DNA of 18,919 bases from Pseudomonadota bacterium (lineage in GTDB: Bacteria > Pseudomonadota > Alphaproteobacteria > Rhizobiales > Rhizobiaceae): assembly GCA_023444445.1 (NCBI GenBank), contig JAEXMK010000147.1, forward strand, positions 1-18,919, written 5' to 3'. How positions within the stretch are numbered: position 1 is the first letter of the stretch; every line of letters begins with the position of its first letter. The notes beneath the pieces were generated by a model that did not search any database, was not told the origin of the DNA, and was given only the letters and a program-made list of their open reading frames with translations. Below, piece by piece: positions 8,033-15,298 of the stretch. Both the position numbers and the translations under genes were made by a program.

Positions 8033-8956
8033 TTACTCCGTGCGGATGCGCGGATCGACAAGGCCATAGGCGATATCGACCAGAAGGTTGATGCCGACGA
8101 TCATCAGCGACAACACGGTGATGACGGCTTGAAGCACGGGATAATCGCGCGCGCCGACCGCGTCGAAGGCCAGCGTGCCGAGGCCCGGCCAGTTGAAAAC
8201 GCGCTCGATGACGACGATGCCGCCCAGTAGACCGCCAAATTGCAGGCCGAAATAGGTGATGAGCGGAATGGCGCAATTGCGCAGCGCGTGTTTGTAGAGA
8301 ACCTTGCTTTCGCTGAGGCCCTTGGCGCGTGCCACCATGACATATTGCGAGCGCAGCGTATCGAGCATTGCGGTTCGCACCAGGCGGACATTGGTGGCGG
8401 TCAGGATGACGCCCATCGTGACCGCGGGCATGATGTAGCTTGTAAAACCACCCATGCCGCTTGGCGGCAGCCAGCCGAGCGTGATGGAGAACAACAGCAC
8501 CAGCATGGTGGCTAGCCAGAAATTCGGGAAGGACAGACCGACGAGGGAGAAGATGCGGATCACCTGATCGGCCGTCTTGCCGCGCGAGGTCGCCGCCTTG
8601 ATGCCGAGCGGAATGGAAAGGGCAATCGACACCGCCATGGAGATGAAGGCGAGAAGCAGCGTTGCGGGCAGGGCATCGGCAATGAGGCGCGAGACCGGCG
8701 TGCTGCCCGTGAAGCTGCGGCCGAAATCGAGCGTCACGAGGCCCTTCAGGAAGCTGAAATATTGCACGAAGAACGGCCGGTCGGTGCCGAGCGCCGCACG
8801 GATGCGAGCCAGATCATCTTCCGTCATGCTGCCGCCGCCCTGGAACATCGTGACGGCGGGGTCACCCGTCAGGCGGATGGCGAAGGAAACGAGAAGGGTG
8901 ATGGCGATGACGACAAAAATCGCCTGCAGCAATCGCTTGATGAGGAAACCGGCCAC
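8033..8956 (-). CDS. Peptide-type ABC transporter permease, DppB/GsiC-like
   Basis: First permease of the family 5 importer, 307 residues. It opens with the classic FLIKRLLQAIFVVIAITLLVSF membrane segment. It also has the extracytoplasmic region GDPAVTMF..., the coupling loop ARAKGLSESKVLYKHALRN (roughly 205-223), and a C-terminal segment ending in GLVDPRIR, all usual for DppB. The start codon is GTG at 8956, preceded by AAGGTAAAAAAC. No in-frame ATG fits better, because the first membrane helix begins immediately. It lies 74 bases after the binding-protein gene, and that gap holds a hairpin. Confidence 0.92.
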   Translation of the reverse strand: MAGFLIKRLLQAIFVVIAITLLVSFAIRLTGDPAVTMFQGGGSMTEDDLARIRAALGTDRPFFVQYFSFLKGLVTLDFGRSFTGSTPVSRLIADALPATLLLAFISMAVSIALSIPLGIKAATSRGKTADQVIRIFSLVGLSFPNFWLATMLVLLFSITLGWLPPSGMGGFTSYIMPAVTMGVILTATNVRLVRTAMLDTLRSQYVMVARAKGLSESKVLYKHALRNCAIPLITYFGLQFGGLLGGIVVIERVFNWPGLGTLAFDAVGARDYPVLQAVITVLSLMIVGINLLVDIAYGLVDPRIRTE

Positions 8957-8982
8957 GTTTTTTACCTTGAAGAGAGATCCGG

Positions 8983-9008
8983 CCTTGCCCGCATTGCGGC
9001 GGGCAAGG
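8983..9008 (-). other. Intercistronic hairpin after the peptide-binding-protein gene
   Basis: A 9-bp perfect stem (CCTTGCCCG at 8983-8991, CGGGCAAGG at 9000-9008), extendable by one C-G pair, lies 22 bases past the binding-protein stop codon and before the permease gene. No T run follows on the minus strand. As in the liv operon, position suggests an mRNA-stabilising or partial-termination element favouring expression of the binding protein. Confidence 0.45.
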
Positions 9009-9030
9009 TGTTGATCAGAAACCAGCCTGA

Positions 9031-10566
9031 TTATTCGACGGTGACGTCGGTCAGCTTCAGGCGGTTATCCGGCGGTGCGACGAAACCCTTGACCCGCTTG
9101 TTGATGCCGTAAATGGCATTGGTGTTGTAAAGCGGGATTTCCAGCGCGCGTTCGGCGGTGTAGCTGCCGATTTCCTTGAGGATCTTTTCGCGCTCGGCGC
9201 GGTCGGTCAGCGGACGCTGGGATTCCAGCAGCTTGTCCAGCTTTTCGTCCTTGTCGTAAGGGTTCCACTTTTCACCCGAGTGGTACATGGAATAGGCGGT
9301 GTTGTCGTAATCGAAGGTCCAGCCGCCCCATTTCTGCTGGAACATCGCGCCGGTTTTGCCCTGCGGTATGATGTCGTTCAGCAGCACGTTGGTTTCGTAG
9401 GGCTTGATGGTGGCGGTGATGCCGACCATGGAGAGGTAGCTGGAAATAACCTGCGCCACCTCGTTCATCGTTGCGTCATTGCCGCGGATATCGATCTGCA
9501 GCGCCGCACCCGGCTTGACGCCGGCTTCCGCGAGAAGCTTCTTGGCGCCTTCCGGATCGTAGGGCAGCGGTTTCAGATCGGCGTCGTAGCCGAAGGACAG
9601 CGCGCTCTGGAAGCTGGCGATTTCGGAAGCCTGACCGGCGAGGATCGACTTGACGATCGTGCCGCGGTCGACCGCCATGATGATGGCCTTGCGCACCTTC
9701 GGATCGGCAGTGATGCCGTCACGGGTGTTAAAACGCAGCGCATCCACCGTCGGGCCGGGAACGCTGACGATCTGAAGCTTGGAATCGCCTTCGATGACCG
9801 GGATCATGCCAATCGGGATGGTGGGCGGAATGACGAGATCGACGCGGCCTGCCTGCAATTCGGCAACGGCGGTCGCCGGCTCGGAGATGAAGCGATATTC
9901 CAGTTCGGAAAGCTTCGGCGCACCGCCCCAATAATCCGGGTTGGCTTCAAGCTTGATGTTAGTCTTCGGCGCATAGGATACGAATTTGAATGCGCCGGTG
10001 CCGACCGGATTGAGGTTGAAGTTGTCCTCACCCTTTTCCTGAATGTACTTCGGCGGCACGATCATGCCGCCATAACCGGCAAGCTTGGTCAGAAGCACCG
10101 GATCCGGCGCCTTGAGCTTCATGTCAACGGTGTAGTCGTCGATGATATCGACGCTTTCGATGGCGACATAGTTGGAGCGCTGCGGGCCCTTGGCACCCTG
10201 TTCGCCGAGAAGGCGCTCGAAGGTGAACTTGACGGCGGCGGCGTTGAAGGGCTCGCCATTGTGGAACTTGACGTTCTGGCGCAGCTTGAAGCGGATGCGC
10301 TTGCCCTCATCCAGCTCTTCCCAGGATTCGGCGAGGCCGGGCACCAGTTTCAGGTCCGGTCCGCGATAGGTGAGGCCATCGAAAATGTTGGTGGCGACAG
10401 CCGCCCATTGCACGAGGAAGGTGTCGATCGGATCCCAGCTGCCCGGATCCTGTGGGCTGGAAATGGTCATCTTGCCGGCGGCAAGAGCCGGTGCGGCGGT
10501 AAAGGCCGTTGCGGCCATGGCAAGCGCGACGAACGTTGTCGTCATCCCCTTCTTGATTATTGTCAT
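9031..10566 (-). CDS. Periplasmic binding protein, family 5 (peptide/glutathione type)
   Basis: Solute-binding protein of the oligopeptide/dipeptide/nickel class, 511 residues, the normal family length. The signal peptide is clear: a KK start, a hydrophobic core, and a likely cut after ALA/ALAA near residue 29. Family segments include the opening PQDPGSWDPIDTF, LVPGLAESWEELDEG..FKLRQNVKFHNGEPFNAAAVKFTFERLL (broken here), NPVGTGAFKFVSY, and ADPKVRKAIIMAVDR. ATG 10566 has AGAGGA 9 bases upstream. The gene lies 41 bases after the fused ATPase gene, so the operon order is ATPase, binding protein, permease, permease, peptidase. The bound compound is unknown; a peptide or other amide is likely given the downstream peptidase. 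Confidence 0.93.
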   Translation of the reverse strand: MTIIKKGMTTTFVALAMAATAFTAAPALAAGKMTISSPQDPGSWDPIDTFLVQWAAVATNIFDGLTYRGPDLKLVPGLAESWEELDEGKRIRFKLRQNVKFHNGEPFNAAAVKFTFERLLGEQGAKGPQRSNYVAIESVDIIDDYTVDMKLKAPDPVLLTKLAGYGGMIVPPKYIQEKGEDNFNLNPVGTGAFKFVSYAPKTNIKLEANPDYWGGAPKLSELEYRFISEPATAVAELQAGRVDLVIPPTIPIGMIPVIEGDSKLQIVSVPGPTVDALRFNTRDGITADPKVRKAIIMAVDRGTIVKSILAGQASEIASFQSALSFGYDADLKPLPYDPEGAKKLLAEAGVKPGAALQIDIRGNDATMNEVAQVISSYLSMVGITATIKPYETNVLLNDIIPQGKTGAMFQQKWGGWTFDYDNTAYSMYHSGEKWNPYDKDEKLDKLLESQRPLTDRAEREKILKEIGSYTAERALEIPLYNTNAIYGINKRVKGFVAPPDNRLKLTDVTVE

Positions 10567-10607
10567 CTACCTGTTCCTCTTCAGATGGTTGTGGTTCTGG
10601 TTGTTAT

Positions 10608-12428
10608 TCAGGCGCTCTTCGCGATGAAGTGGCCCGGATTGATTTCCTCATGGGCGAGAATGGCCGGCTCATCGCCGACACGGCGCACGGGATTGGGAAT
10701 TTCGCCCTCGATCATGGCGATGCGGCGCTCGATGGTCGGATCGGCCACCGGCACGGCTGATAGCAGGCGGCGGGTGTAATCATGCGTCGGCGTTTCGAAG
10801 ACCTGGCGGCGGCTGCCCATTTCCATGATCTGGCCAAGATAAAGCACGGCGACGCGGTGGCTCATCTTTTCCACGACAGCCATGTCGTGGCTGATGAAGA
10901 GATAGGCGAGACCGCGCTCGGCCTGCAAATCCATGAACAGATTGATGATCTGCGCCTGGATGGAAACGTCGAGCGCCGAGAGCGCCTCGTCCGCGATGAT
11001 GAGCTTCGGATCGGAAGCCAGCGCACGGGCAATGCATACGCGCTGGCGCTGGCCGCCTGAAAACTCGTGCGGATACCGCGCGGCGTGCTCGGAGGAGAGG
11101 CCCACACGCTCCAGCAATTCATCCACCCGTCGCTTTACGGCCTTTTGATCATTGATCAAACCGTGGGTGTTGATCGGCTCGGCAATCGAAAAACCGACCG
11201 TCTTGCGCGGATCGAGCGACGCGAAGGGGTCTTGGAAGATATATTGCACTTCCTGACGCATGCGGAAGCGTTCCGCCGCCGACATCTGTGCAAAGCTGCG
11301 GCCGTTAAAGGTTATTTCGCCCGAGATGGCCGACTGCAACTGCTGGATGGTGCGGCCGATGGTGGATTTGCCGGAACCGGATTCGCCCACCAGCGCCAGC
11401 GTTTCGCCGGCGTGAATATCGAAGCTGACCTTCTGCACGGCGCTAAGGCGGTGCGTCGCCTTGCCGAACAGGTTCTTGCGGATATCGAAGCGCACGAACA
11501 GGTCTTTGACCGACAGAAGCGGTTTCTGATCGTATTTCGCGGTATTTTGCACGCGCTCTTCACCGATCACGACCGGCTGGCCATCCTGCAACACGGTGAG
11601 CGGCAGGCGCTTGGGAAACTCTTCACCTTCCATGCTGCCGAGGCGCGGAACGGCGGAAAGCAGGGCGCGTGTATAGGGGTGCTGCGGATTGGCGAAGATG
11701 TCCTTGACCGGACCTTCCTCCACCTTCTTGCCCTTCCACATAACGACGACGTCATCGGCCATTTCCGCCACCACGCCCATGTCATGGGTGATGAAGACCA
11801 TGCCCATGCCGAGCTTCTTTTGCAGATCGCGCATGATGTTGAGGATCTGCGCCTGAATCGTCACGTCAAGCGCCGTCGTCGGCTCGTCGGCGATCAGAAG
11901 CTTGGGCCGACAGGCAAGCGCCATGGCGATCATCACCCGCTGACGCATGCCGCCGGAAAGCTGGTGCGGGTATCGCTTCAGAAGCTCGGCGGCATCGGGC
12001 AGGCGCACCATTTCAAGCAGCTTCTGTGCTTCTGCCATAGCCGCCTGTTTACCCATCTTCTCATGCAGGACAAGCACTTCGCAGATCTGGTCGCCGATGG
12101 TGAACACAGGGTTGAGCGAGGTCATCGGCTCCTGGAAGATCATGGCGATCTCCTTGCCGCGGATCGAGCGCATCTCTTTCTGAGAGGCCTTCAGCAAGTC
12201 CCTGCCTTCAAACAGGATTTTGCCTGTGGGGTAGGTCGCGCCCATCATGTCCGCAAGGCGCATGGTGGAGAGCGATGTGACCGATTTTCCCGATCCGGAT
12301 TCGCCGACGATCGCCACCGTACGGCCAGGCTCGACGCGAAAGGAAATATTGTCCACGACGCGGCTGTTGCCAAACTCGACGCTCAGGCCTTCGACGGACA
12401 GCAGGGCGTTTGCGTTTGCGGCAGTCAT
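10608..12428 (-). CDS. Fused double ATPase of peptide-type ABC importer (GsiA-like)
   Basis: A 606-residue protein with two complete ABC domains, equivalent to DppD and DppF joined, as in GsiA. Domain 1 has Walker A GESGSGKS (42-49), signature LSGGMRQ (157-163), Walker B LLIADEP (about 177-183), and an oligopeptide-type tail (NPQHPYTRALLSAVP, 247-261). Domain 2 has Walker A GESGSGKS (348-355), signature FSGGQRQ (456-462), and Walker B LIIADEA (477-483) with Ala in place of the usual Pro, then SALDVS and the second tail (YTRRLLSAVP). Both ATP sites look intact. I chose ATG 12428, with GGAG 9 bases upstream; a longer frame starting at 12515 adds 29 residues of unlikely sequence. It heads the operon and powers the two permeases. 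Confidence 0.93.
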   Translation of the reverse strand: MTAANANALLSVEGLSVEFGNSRVVDNISFRVEPGRTVAIVGESGSGKSVTSLSTMRLADMMGATYPTGKILFEGRDLLKASQKEMRSIRGKEIAMIFQEPMTSLNPVFTIGDQICEVLVLHEKMGKQAAMAEAQKLLEMVRLPDAAELLKRYPHQLSGGMRQRVMIAMALACRPKLLIADEPTTALDVTIQAQILNIMRDLQKKLGMGMVFITHDMGVVAEMADDVVVMWKGKKVEEGPVKDIFANPQHPYTRALLSAVPRLGSMEGEEFPKRLPLTVLQDGQPVVIGEERVQNTAKYDQKPLLSVKDLFVRFDIRKNLFGKATHRLSAVQKVSFDIHAGETLALVGESGSGKSTIGRTIQQLQSAISGEITFNGRSFAQMSAAERFRMRQEVQYIFQDPFASLDPRKTVGFSIAEPINTHGLINDQKAVKRRVDELLERVGLSSEHAARYPHEFSGGQRQRVCIARALASDPKLIIADEALSALDVSIQAQIINLFMDLQAERGLAYLFISHDMAVVEKMSHRVAVLYLGQIMEMGSRRQVFETPTHDYTRRLLSAVPVADPTIERRIAMIEGEIPNPVRRVGDEPAILAHEEINPGHFIAKSA

Positions 12429-12537
12429 GTCAGCGTCTCCGGCTTGGCCCGCGCCGGTGAAGGGCGCGGTGGTCTGGAAAAAGAAAAGGGTGATGGGCAG
12501 GCGAACTACGCGCAACGCCGGGCGGGAATGTCGAAAA

Positions 12538-12590
12538 TGTCGCGTGAGATCGCATCTTCAGGATGCTTTTTCACAGGGAGCCACGCGACA
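12538..12590 (-). other. Inverted repeat in the leader of the peptide-importer operon
   Basis: Two perfect 9-base arms (TGTCGCGTG at 12538-12546, CACGCGACA at 12582-12590) enclose 35 bases that contain a smaller stem (GCATC at 12552-12556, GATGC at 12562-12566). On the plus strand the inner stem is followed by five T. The structure overlaps the end of a possible leader ORF. It may be a 5' leader fold or a leftover; no known riboswitch class is recognised. Confidence 0.3.
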
Positions 12591-12695
12591 AGCGATGCCC
12601 CACATTAATAGCCGCAGTACTCCCGCAGCCGTGCTGGTTACATCGATGGCCACCGCCCGACGCGAAACGCTGGACGCCAATTCGACAATGCGCAT
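12558..12695 (-). CDS. Possible 45-codon leader ORF upstream of the peptide importer
   Basis: A short frame of 45 residues (begins MRIVELASSVSRRAVAID, ends CEKAS) starts at ATG 12695. A good ribosome site (GGGGGAG, with AAGG closer to the ATG) sits just downstream of a plausible promoter. It ends 129 bases before the fused ATPase gene. I do not recognise the sequence. It could be a small leader peptide, the remnant of a decayed gene, or chance. Apart from the ribosome site there is no coding evidence. Confidence 0.22.
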   Translation of the reverse strand: MRIVELASSVSRRAVAIDVTSTAAGVLRLLMWGIACRVAPCEKAS

Positions 12696-12721
12696 GAAAC
12701 CTTATTCTCCCCCACCCTTGT

Positions 12722-12751
12722 TTTATAGAAAAAGCTAACAAAACAGAACAA
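12722..12751 (-). promoter_or_regulatory. Candidate promoter of the peptide-importer operon
   Basis: Read on the minus strand, TTGTTC (12751-12746) and TATAAA (12727-12722) are 18 bases apart in an AT-rich island. Transcription would begin near 12715 and give a leader of about 290 bases before the fused ATPase gene. A promoter pointing the other way may start a few bases further on. Confidence 0.4.
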
Positions 12752-12765
12752 TCATGTCCATAGTG

Positions 12766-12795
12766 TTGAACAATTTTTGTGTACTGCTCTACAAA
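12766..12795 (+). promoter_or_regulatory. Candidate promoter of the monooxygenase-like gene
   Basis: TTGAAC (12766-12771) and TACAAA (12790-12795) are 18 bases apart, placing a start near 12802 and a leader of about 105 bases before ATG 12907. With the minus-strand candidate at 12722-12751 it would make a divergent promoter pair. No other gene is accepted in 12429-12906 apart from the short possible leader ORF. Confidence 0.3.
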
Positions 12796-12906
12796 TGCGC
12801 ATATGCACGGATTTTGACCGCGTGTTCCTGCCGAATGCTGACCAAAGAGGCGTGTATTCCGCCTTGAGTGTCACTGAAAACGCTGAGAAGAATGAAGAGG
12901 AATGGG

Positions 12907-13209
12907 ATGTCGGGTATGAGCAACAGTGCAGGCGCAGTCAGGCTGAGAGGCTTTCTACGATGCTTGTCCAGGGATGATGTCGAACTGGTCCGGCGCCACC
13001 TTCCTGAACATCTTCGTCTGACGAGAGAGGAACCCGGCTGCATTTCCTTCGCGGTATCCGAGACAGACGATCCCCTGATCTGGCGGGTTGAGGAGGTTTT
13101 TGCTGATCGTGACGCCTTTGATTTTCATCAGCGGCGGACGCGGGCGTCGGAGTGGTTTATGGCGACCTCCGCCATTCCACGCGATTACGAGATAACGACA
13201 TGGGAATAA
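12907..13209 (+). CDS. Small ABM-domain (antibiotic biosynthesis monooxygenase-like) protein
   Basis: A 100-residue protein resembling the dimeric ferredoxin-like ABM fold found in cofactor-free quinol monooxygenases such as YgiN. The pattern seen is a first strand (VRLRGFLRC), a long helix (DDVELVRRHLPEHLRLTREE), EPGCISFAVSETDD, then WRVEEVFADRDAFDFHQRRTRASEWF, where the conserved His near the C-terminal helix matches the family (EVW...AlxxH). ATG 12907 has AGAGGA 5 bases upstream; ATG 12892, ATG 12916 and GTG 12868 are alternatives. The gene is convergent with quiC, and a long hairpin separates them. A role in aromatic or quinone chemistry linked to the neighbouring pathway is possible but inferred. 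Many ABM proteins have no known substrate. Confidence 0.72.
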   Translation: MSGMSNSAGAVRLRGFLRCLSRDDVELVRRHLPEHLRLTREEPGCISFAVSETDDPLIWRVEEVFADRDAFDFHQRRTRASEWFMATSAIPRDYEITTWE

Positions 13210-13213
13210 ATGA

Positions 13214-13254
13214 GAACAGGCCGCAGCGGCATTCCTGCCGGCTGCGGCCTGTTC
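13214..13254. terminator. Long hairpin between convergent genes
   Basis: A 14-bp perfect stem (13214-13227 with 13241-13254) continues, after a single bulged G, into GGCA/TGCC closed by TTCC, giving about 18 pairs. It begins 4 bases after the stop of the ABM gene and ends 18 bases before the stop of quiC, so it can serve both. On the minus strand it is followed by TCATTTATT. This is the strongest terminator-like structure in the window. Confidence 0.72.
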
Positions 13255-13272
13255 GGATTTCGCTGCCGAAAC

Positions 13273-15210
13273 CTATTCCTTCGGCATGCCAACCGGCGGC
13301 GCAAGGCGTCGTTGCGCGGCGATGCGGAAGGGGGCGTTCATGGCGCCATAACCGCCGTAAGCACCACGCCTTTCAATGATTTCGAAGAAGAAACCTTCGC
13401 CGAAGGTGCGGCTGTAGATCTGGAAATATTCGCCATTGTCGTCGCGGTCATAAAGGATGCTCGCCGCTCTGAGCGCATCGGAAAATTCCGGTTCCAGACC
13501 GAAACGGGCTTCCAGATCGTCGTAATAATTGCGCGAGATCGGCAGGGCCTGAAAACCGCGAGCCTGCATCGCCTTGGCCGTTGCGAAAATATCGTGGGTG
13601 GCGAAGGCGATGTGCTGGATGCTGGTGCCGAATCCTTCAGCCAGGAATTTGCCGGCGAAGGTCTTGCGATTGTCGGCACCGTTCATGGTCAAGCGAAAAT
13701 GCGGCGAGGGTACGCTTTCAATCGCCTGGCTGCGCACCAGCCCGCCCGGATCGACCACATCGATCATCGGTGTGCGGCGGGAGGAAAACAGCGAGGTGTA
13801 AAACAGAAGCCAGGTCAGCATCTCATCATAATGTGTTGTTTGCGCGAGATGATCGATCCGCGTCAGGCCGGCATCGCTGGCCGTCCTGTGCCCCTGTGTC
13901 GGCTCGAATTCCTTGTCCCAGATGGAGGCGAGGGCCGGGGTGTCATCAAGGAAATAGATGACGCCGTTGCCCACGCCCTGAATGGCGGGAACCGAGACTT
14001 CACCTGTCTTTCGCGGCTCGGCAAAGGTCGGAGCACCGAGCGCTTCTGCCCGCGCCAGTGCCGCCTTGGCATCATCGACCTTCAGTCCGAAGGCATAGGC
14101 ATTGGTGCCGTGGATCGAATAGGACGCGCCGGCGAAGCTGTCGCCATCATCGCTGGTATTGATGACGATGCGGATGTCGCCCTGCGTATAGAGATCGACC
14201 GTGCGGTTGCGGTGCTGCGCCGATTTCTCAAAGCCGAGCGTGGCGAGCAACGCCTCCAGATTGGCCTTTTCCTCTGGTGCCGTGGTGAATTCGACGAATT
14301 CCACGCCCTGTGTGTGCACTCGTTCCGGCATCGCTGGTACGTCGATGCGAATATCGGGTTCGAGACGCCGCACCTGGTCCATAAGGTTGATCAGCGAGCG
14401 GTGGCCATCTTCGGCAAGCAGCCGCGCCGAGCCGCCACGGAACTGGTCGTTGAAGATTTCAAGCGAAAGCGGCCCACTATAGCCTGTTGCCGCCACGGCG
14501 CGCATGAAATCCACCACAGGCAGATCGCCTTCTCCCGGCATATTGCGGAAATGGCGGCTCTAGTAGAGCAGATCCATGTCAATCAGGGGGGCATCGGCCA
14601 GCTGCACGATGAATATCTTGTCGCCGGGAATGGAGCGGATCGAATTGGGGTCAATCTTGCGCGACAGCGTGTGGAAACTGTCGAGAATGATGCCGACACT
14701 GGCGTGGTCGGCGCGGCGCACCACCTCCCAGGCGTCGCGGTGATCGCTGATATGGCGACCCCAGGCCAGCGCCTCGTACCCGACGCGAACGCCATGTTTT
14801 GCAGCAAGCTCACCCAGCTGATGGAAATCGGCCGCGGCCCGGTCGATGCCGCCGAGCGAGACCGGTGAGACATTCGAGCAGATCAGCATCAGATCGGTGC
14901 CGAGTTCGCCCATGATGTCGAATTTGCGCTGAGCACGCTCGAAGGCGCGGGCACGGTGGGGTTCCGGCATGCCCTCGAAGTCGCGGAAGGGCTGGAAGAG
15001 GGTAATCTCAAGGCCGTGATCGGCGGCCAGCGCCTTCACCTCGCGCGGCGAAGCATCGTAGGTCAGGAAATCGTTCTCAAAAATCTCAACGCCCGAAAAG
15101 CCTGCTTTGGCAATCGCCGCTAGTTTTTCGGGGAATTCGCCACTGATCGATACGGTTGCAATGGATGTGCGCATTGGCATGCCGTGTCCTGCTGTGTCAT
15201 AGCTCGCCAT
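13273..15210 (-). pseudogene. quiC: 3-Dehydroshikimate dehydratase, interrupted by an in-frame amber codon
   Basis: This gene encodes the enzyme that dehydrates 3-dehydroshikimate to protocatechuate, the last step of quinate/shikimate catabolism. The full frame is 645 codons, the normal size of the two-domain QuiC/QsuB type. The N-terminal sugar-phosphate-isomerase-like barrel has metal-site residues E146, D177, H180 and Q203, with E251 beyond the break. The C-terminal HPPD-like domain keeps the 2-His-1-Glu set (H454, H533, E610). A TAG at 14562-14560 (codon 217) splits the frame; both halves are in the same frame, so it is a nonsense change, not a frameshift. The family normally has Trp before SRHFRNMPG, and TGG to TAG is one base. 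The upstream product (216 residues) lacks E251. ATG 14541, first of the downstream half, has no ribosome site. ATG 15210 follows AAGGAAGG. Sequencing error or readthrough remains possible. Confidence 0.88.
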
Positions 15211-15240
15211 ATTGCCTTCCTTTTCAGCCTTATGTACTGA

Positions 15241-15262
15241 TTGGTTAATAATACGGGCGTGG
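15241..15262. promoter_or_regulatory. Candidate TetR operator between quiC and its regulator
   Basis: The 88-base gap between the divergent quiC and TetR genes holds an AT-rich block (GTACTGATTGGTTAATAATAC, which begins a few bases to the left at 15234) with a weak dyad: outer GTA/TAC and an inner ATT..AAT. It overlaps the predicted -10 and start site of quiC, where a repressor would act. The symmetry is imperfect, so the exact site is uncertain. Confidence 0.3.
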
Positions 15263-15275
15263 GCGGTAACCGCAA
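15248..15275 (-). promoter_or_regulatory. Candidate promoter of quiC
   Basis: On the minus strand TTGCGG (15275-15270) and TATTAT (15253-15248) are separated by 16 bases. Transcription would start near 15241, giving a leader of about 30 bases before ATG 15210. The -10 hexamer is a good match and the -35 is fair. Confidence 0.45.
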
Positions 15276-15298
15276 GCCCAAGGGTGGATTGATCGACC

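Noticed and set aside
6620..8230. Plus-strand frame of 536 codons opposite the peptidase and permease genes
   Set aside because: It covers parts of two confirmed minus-strand genes, is extremely rich in Asp, Glu, His and Gln, and shows no fold signature. It is a codon-bias shadow.
9280..12608. Two long plus-strand frames opposite the binding-protein and fused ATPase genes
   Set aside because: Same pattern as above: antisense to well-conserved proteins, no motifs, no ribosome sites.
12795..12977. Plus-strand frame of about 60 codons before the monooxygenase-like gene
   Set aside because: It overlaps the start of that gene in another frame, lacks a ribosome site and has no recognisable sequence.
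14550..14575. Frameshift as the cause of the quiC break
   Set aside because: Codons on both sides of 14562-14560 are in the same frame and the conserved block continues without loss, so no insertion or deletion is needed.
13210..14868. Long plus-strand open frame (552 codons) opposite quiC
   Set aside because: It is antisense to a clearly recognised enzyme whose GC-rich third positions keep the opposite frame open. The translation has no domain and a composition rich in Arg, His and Gly. It spans the quiC amber only because that codon is not a stop on this strand.
13273..15210. quiC as two separate, intact genes
   Set aside because: The two parts share one frame, the metal site is divided between them, and the downstream ATG 14541 has no ribosome site. 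A single gene with a nonsense codon explains this better.
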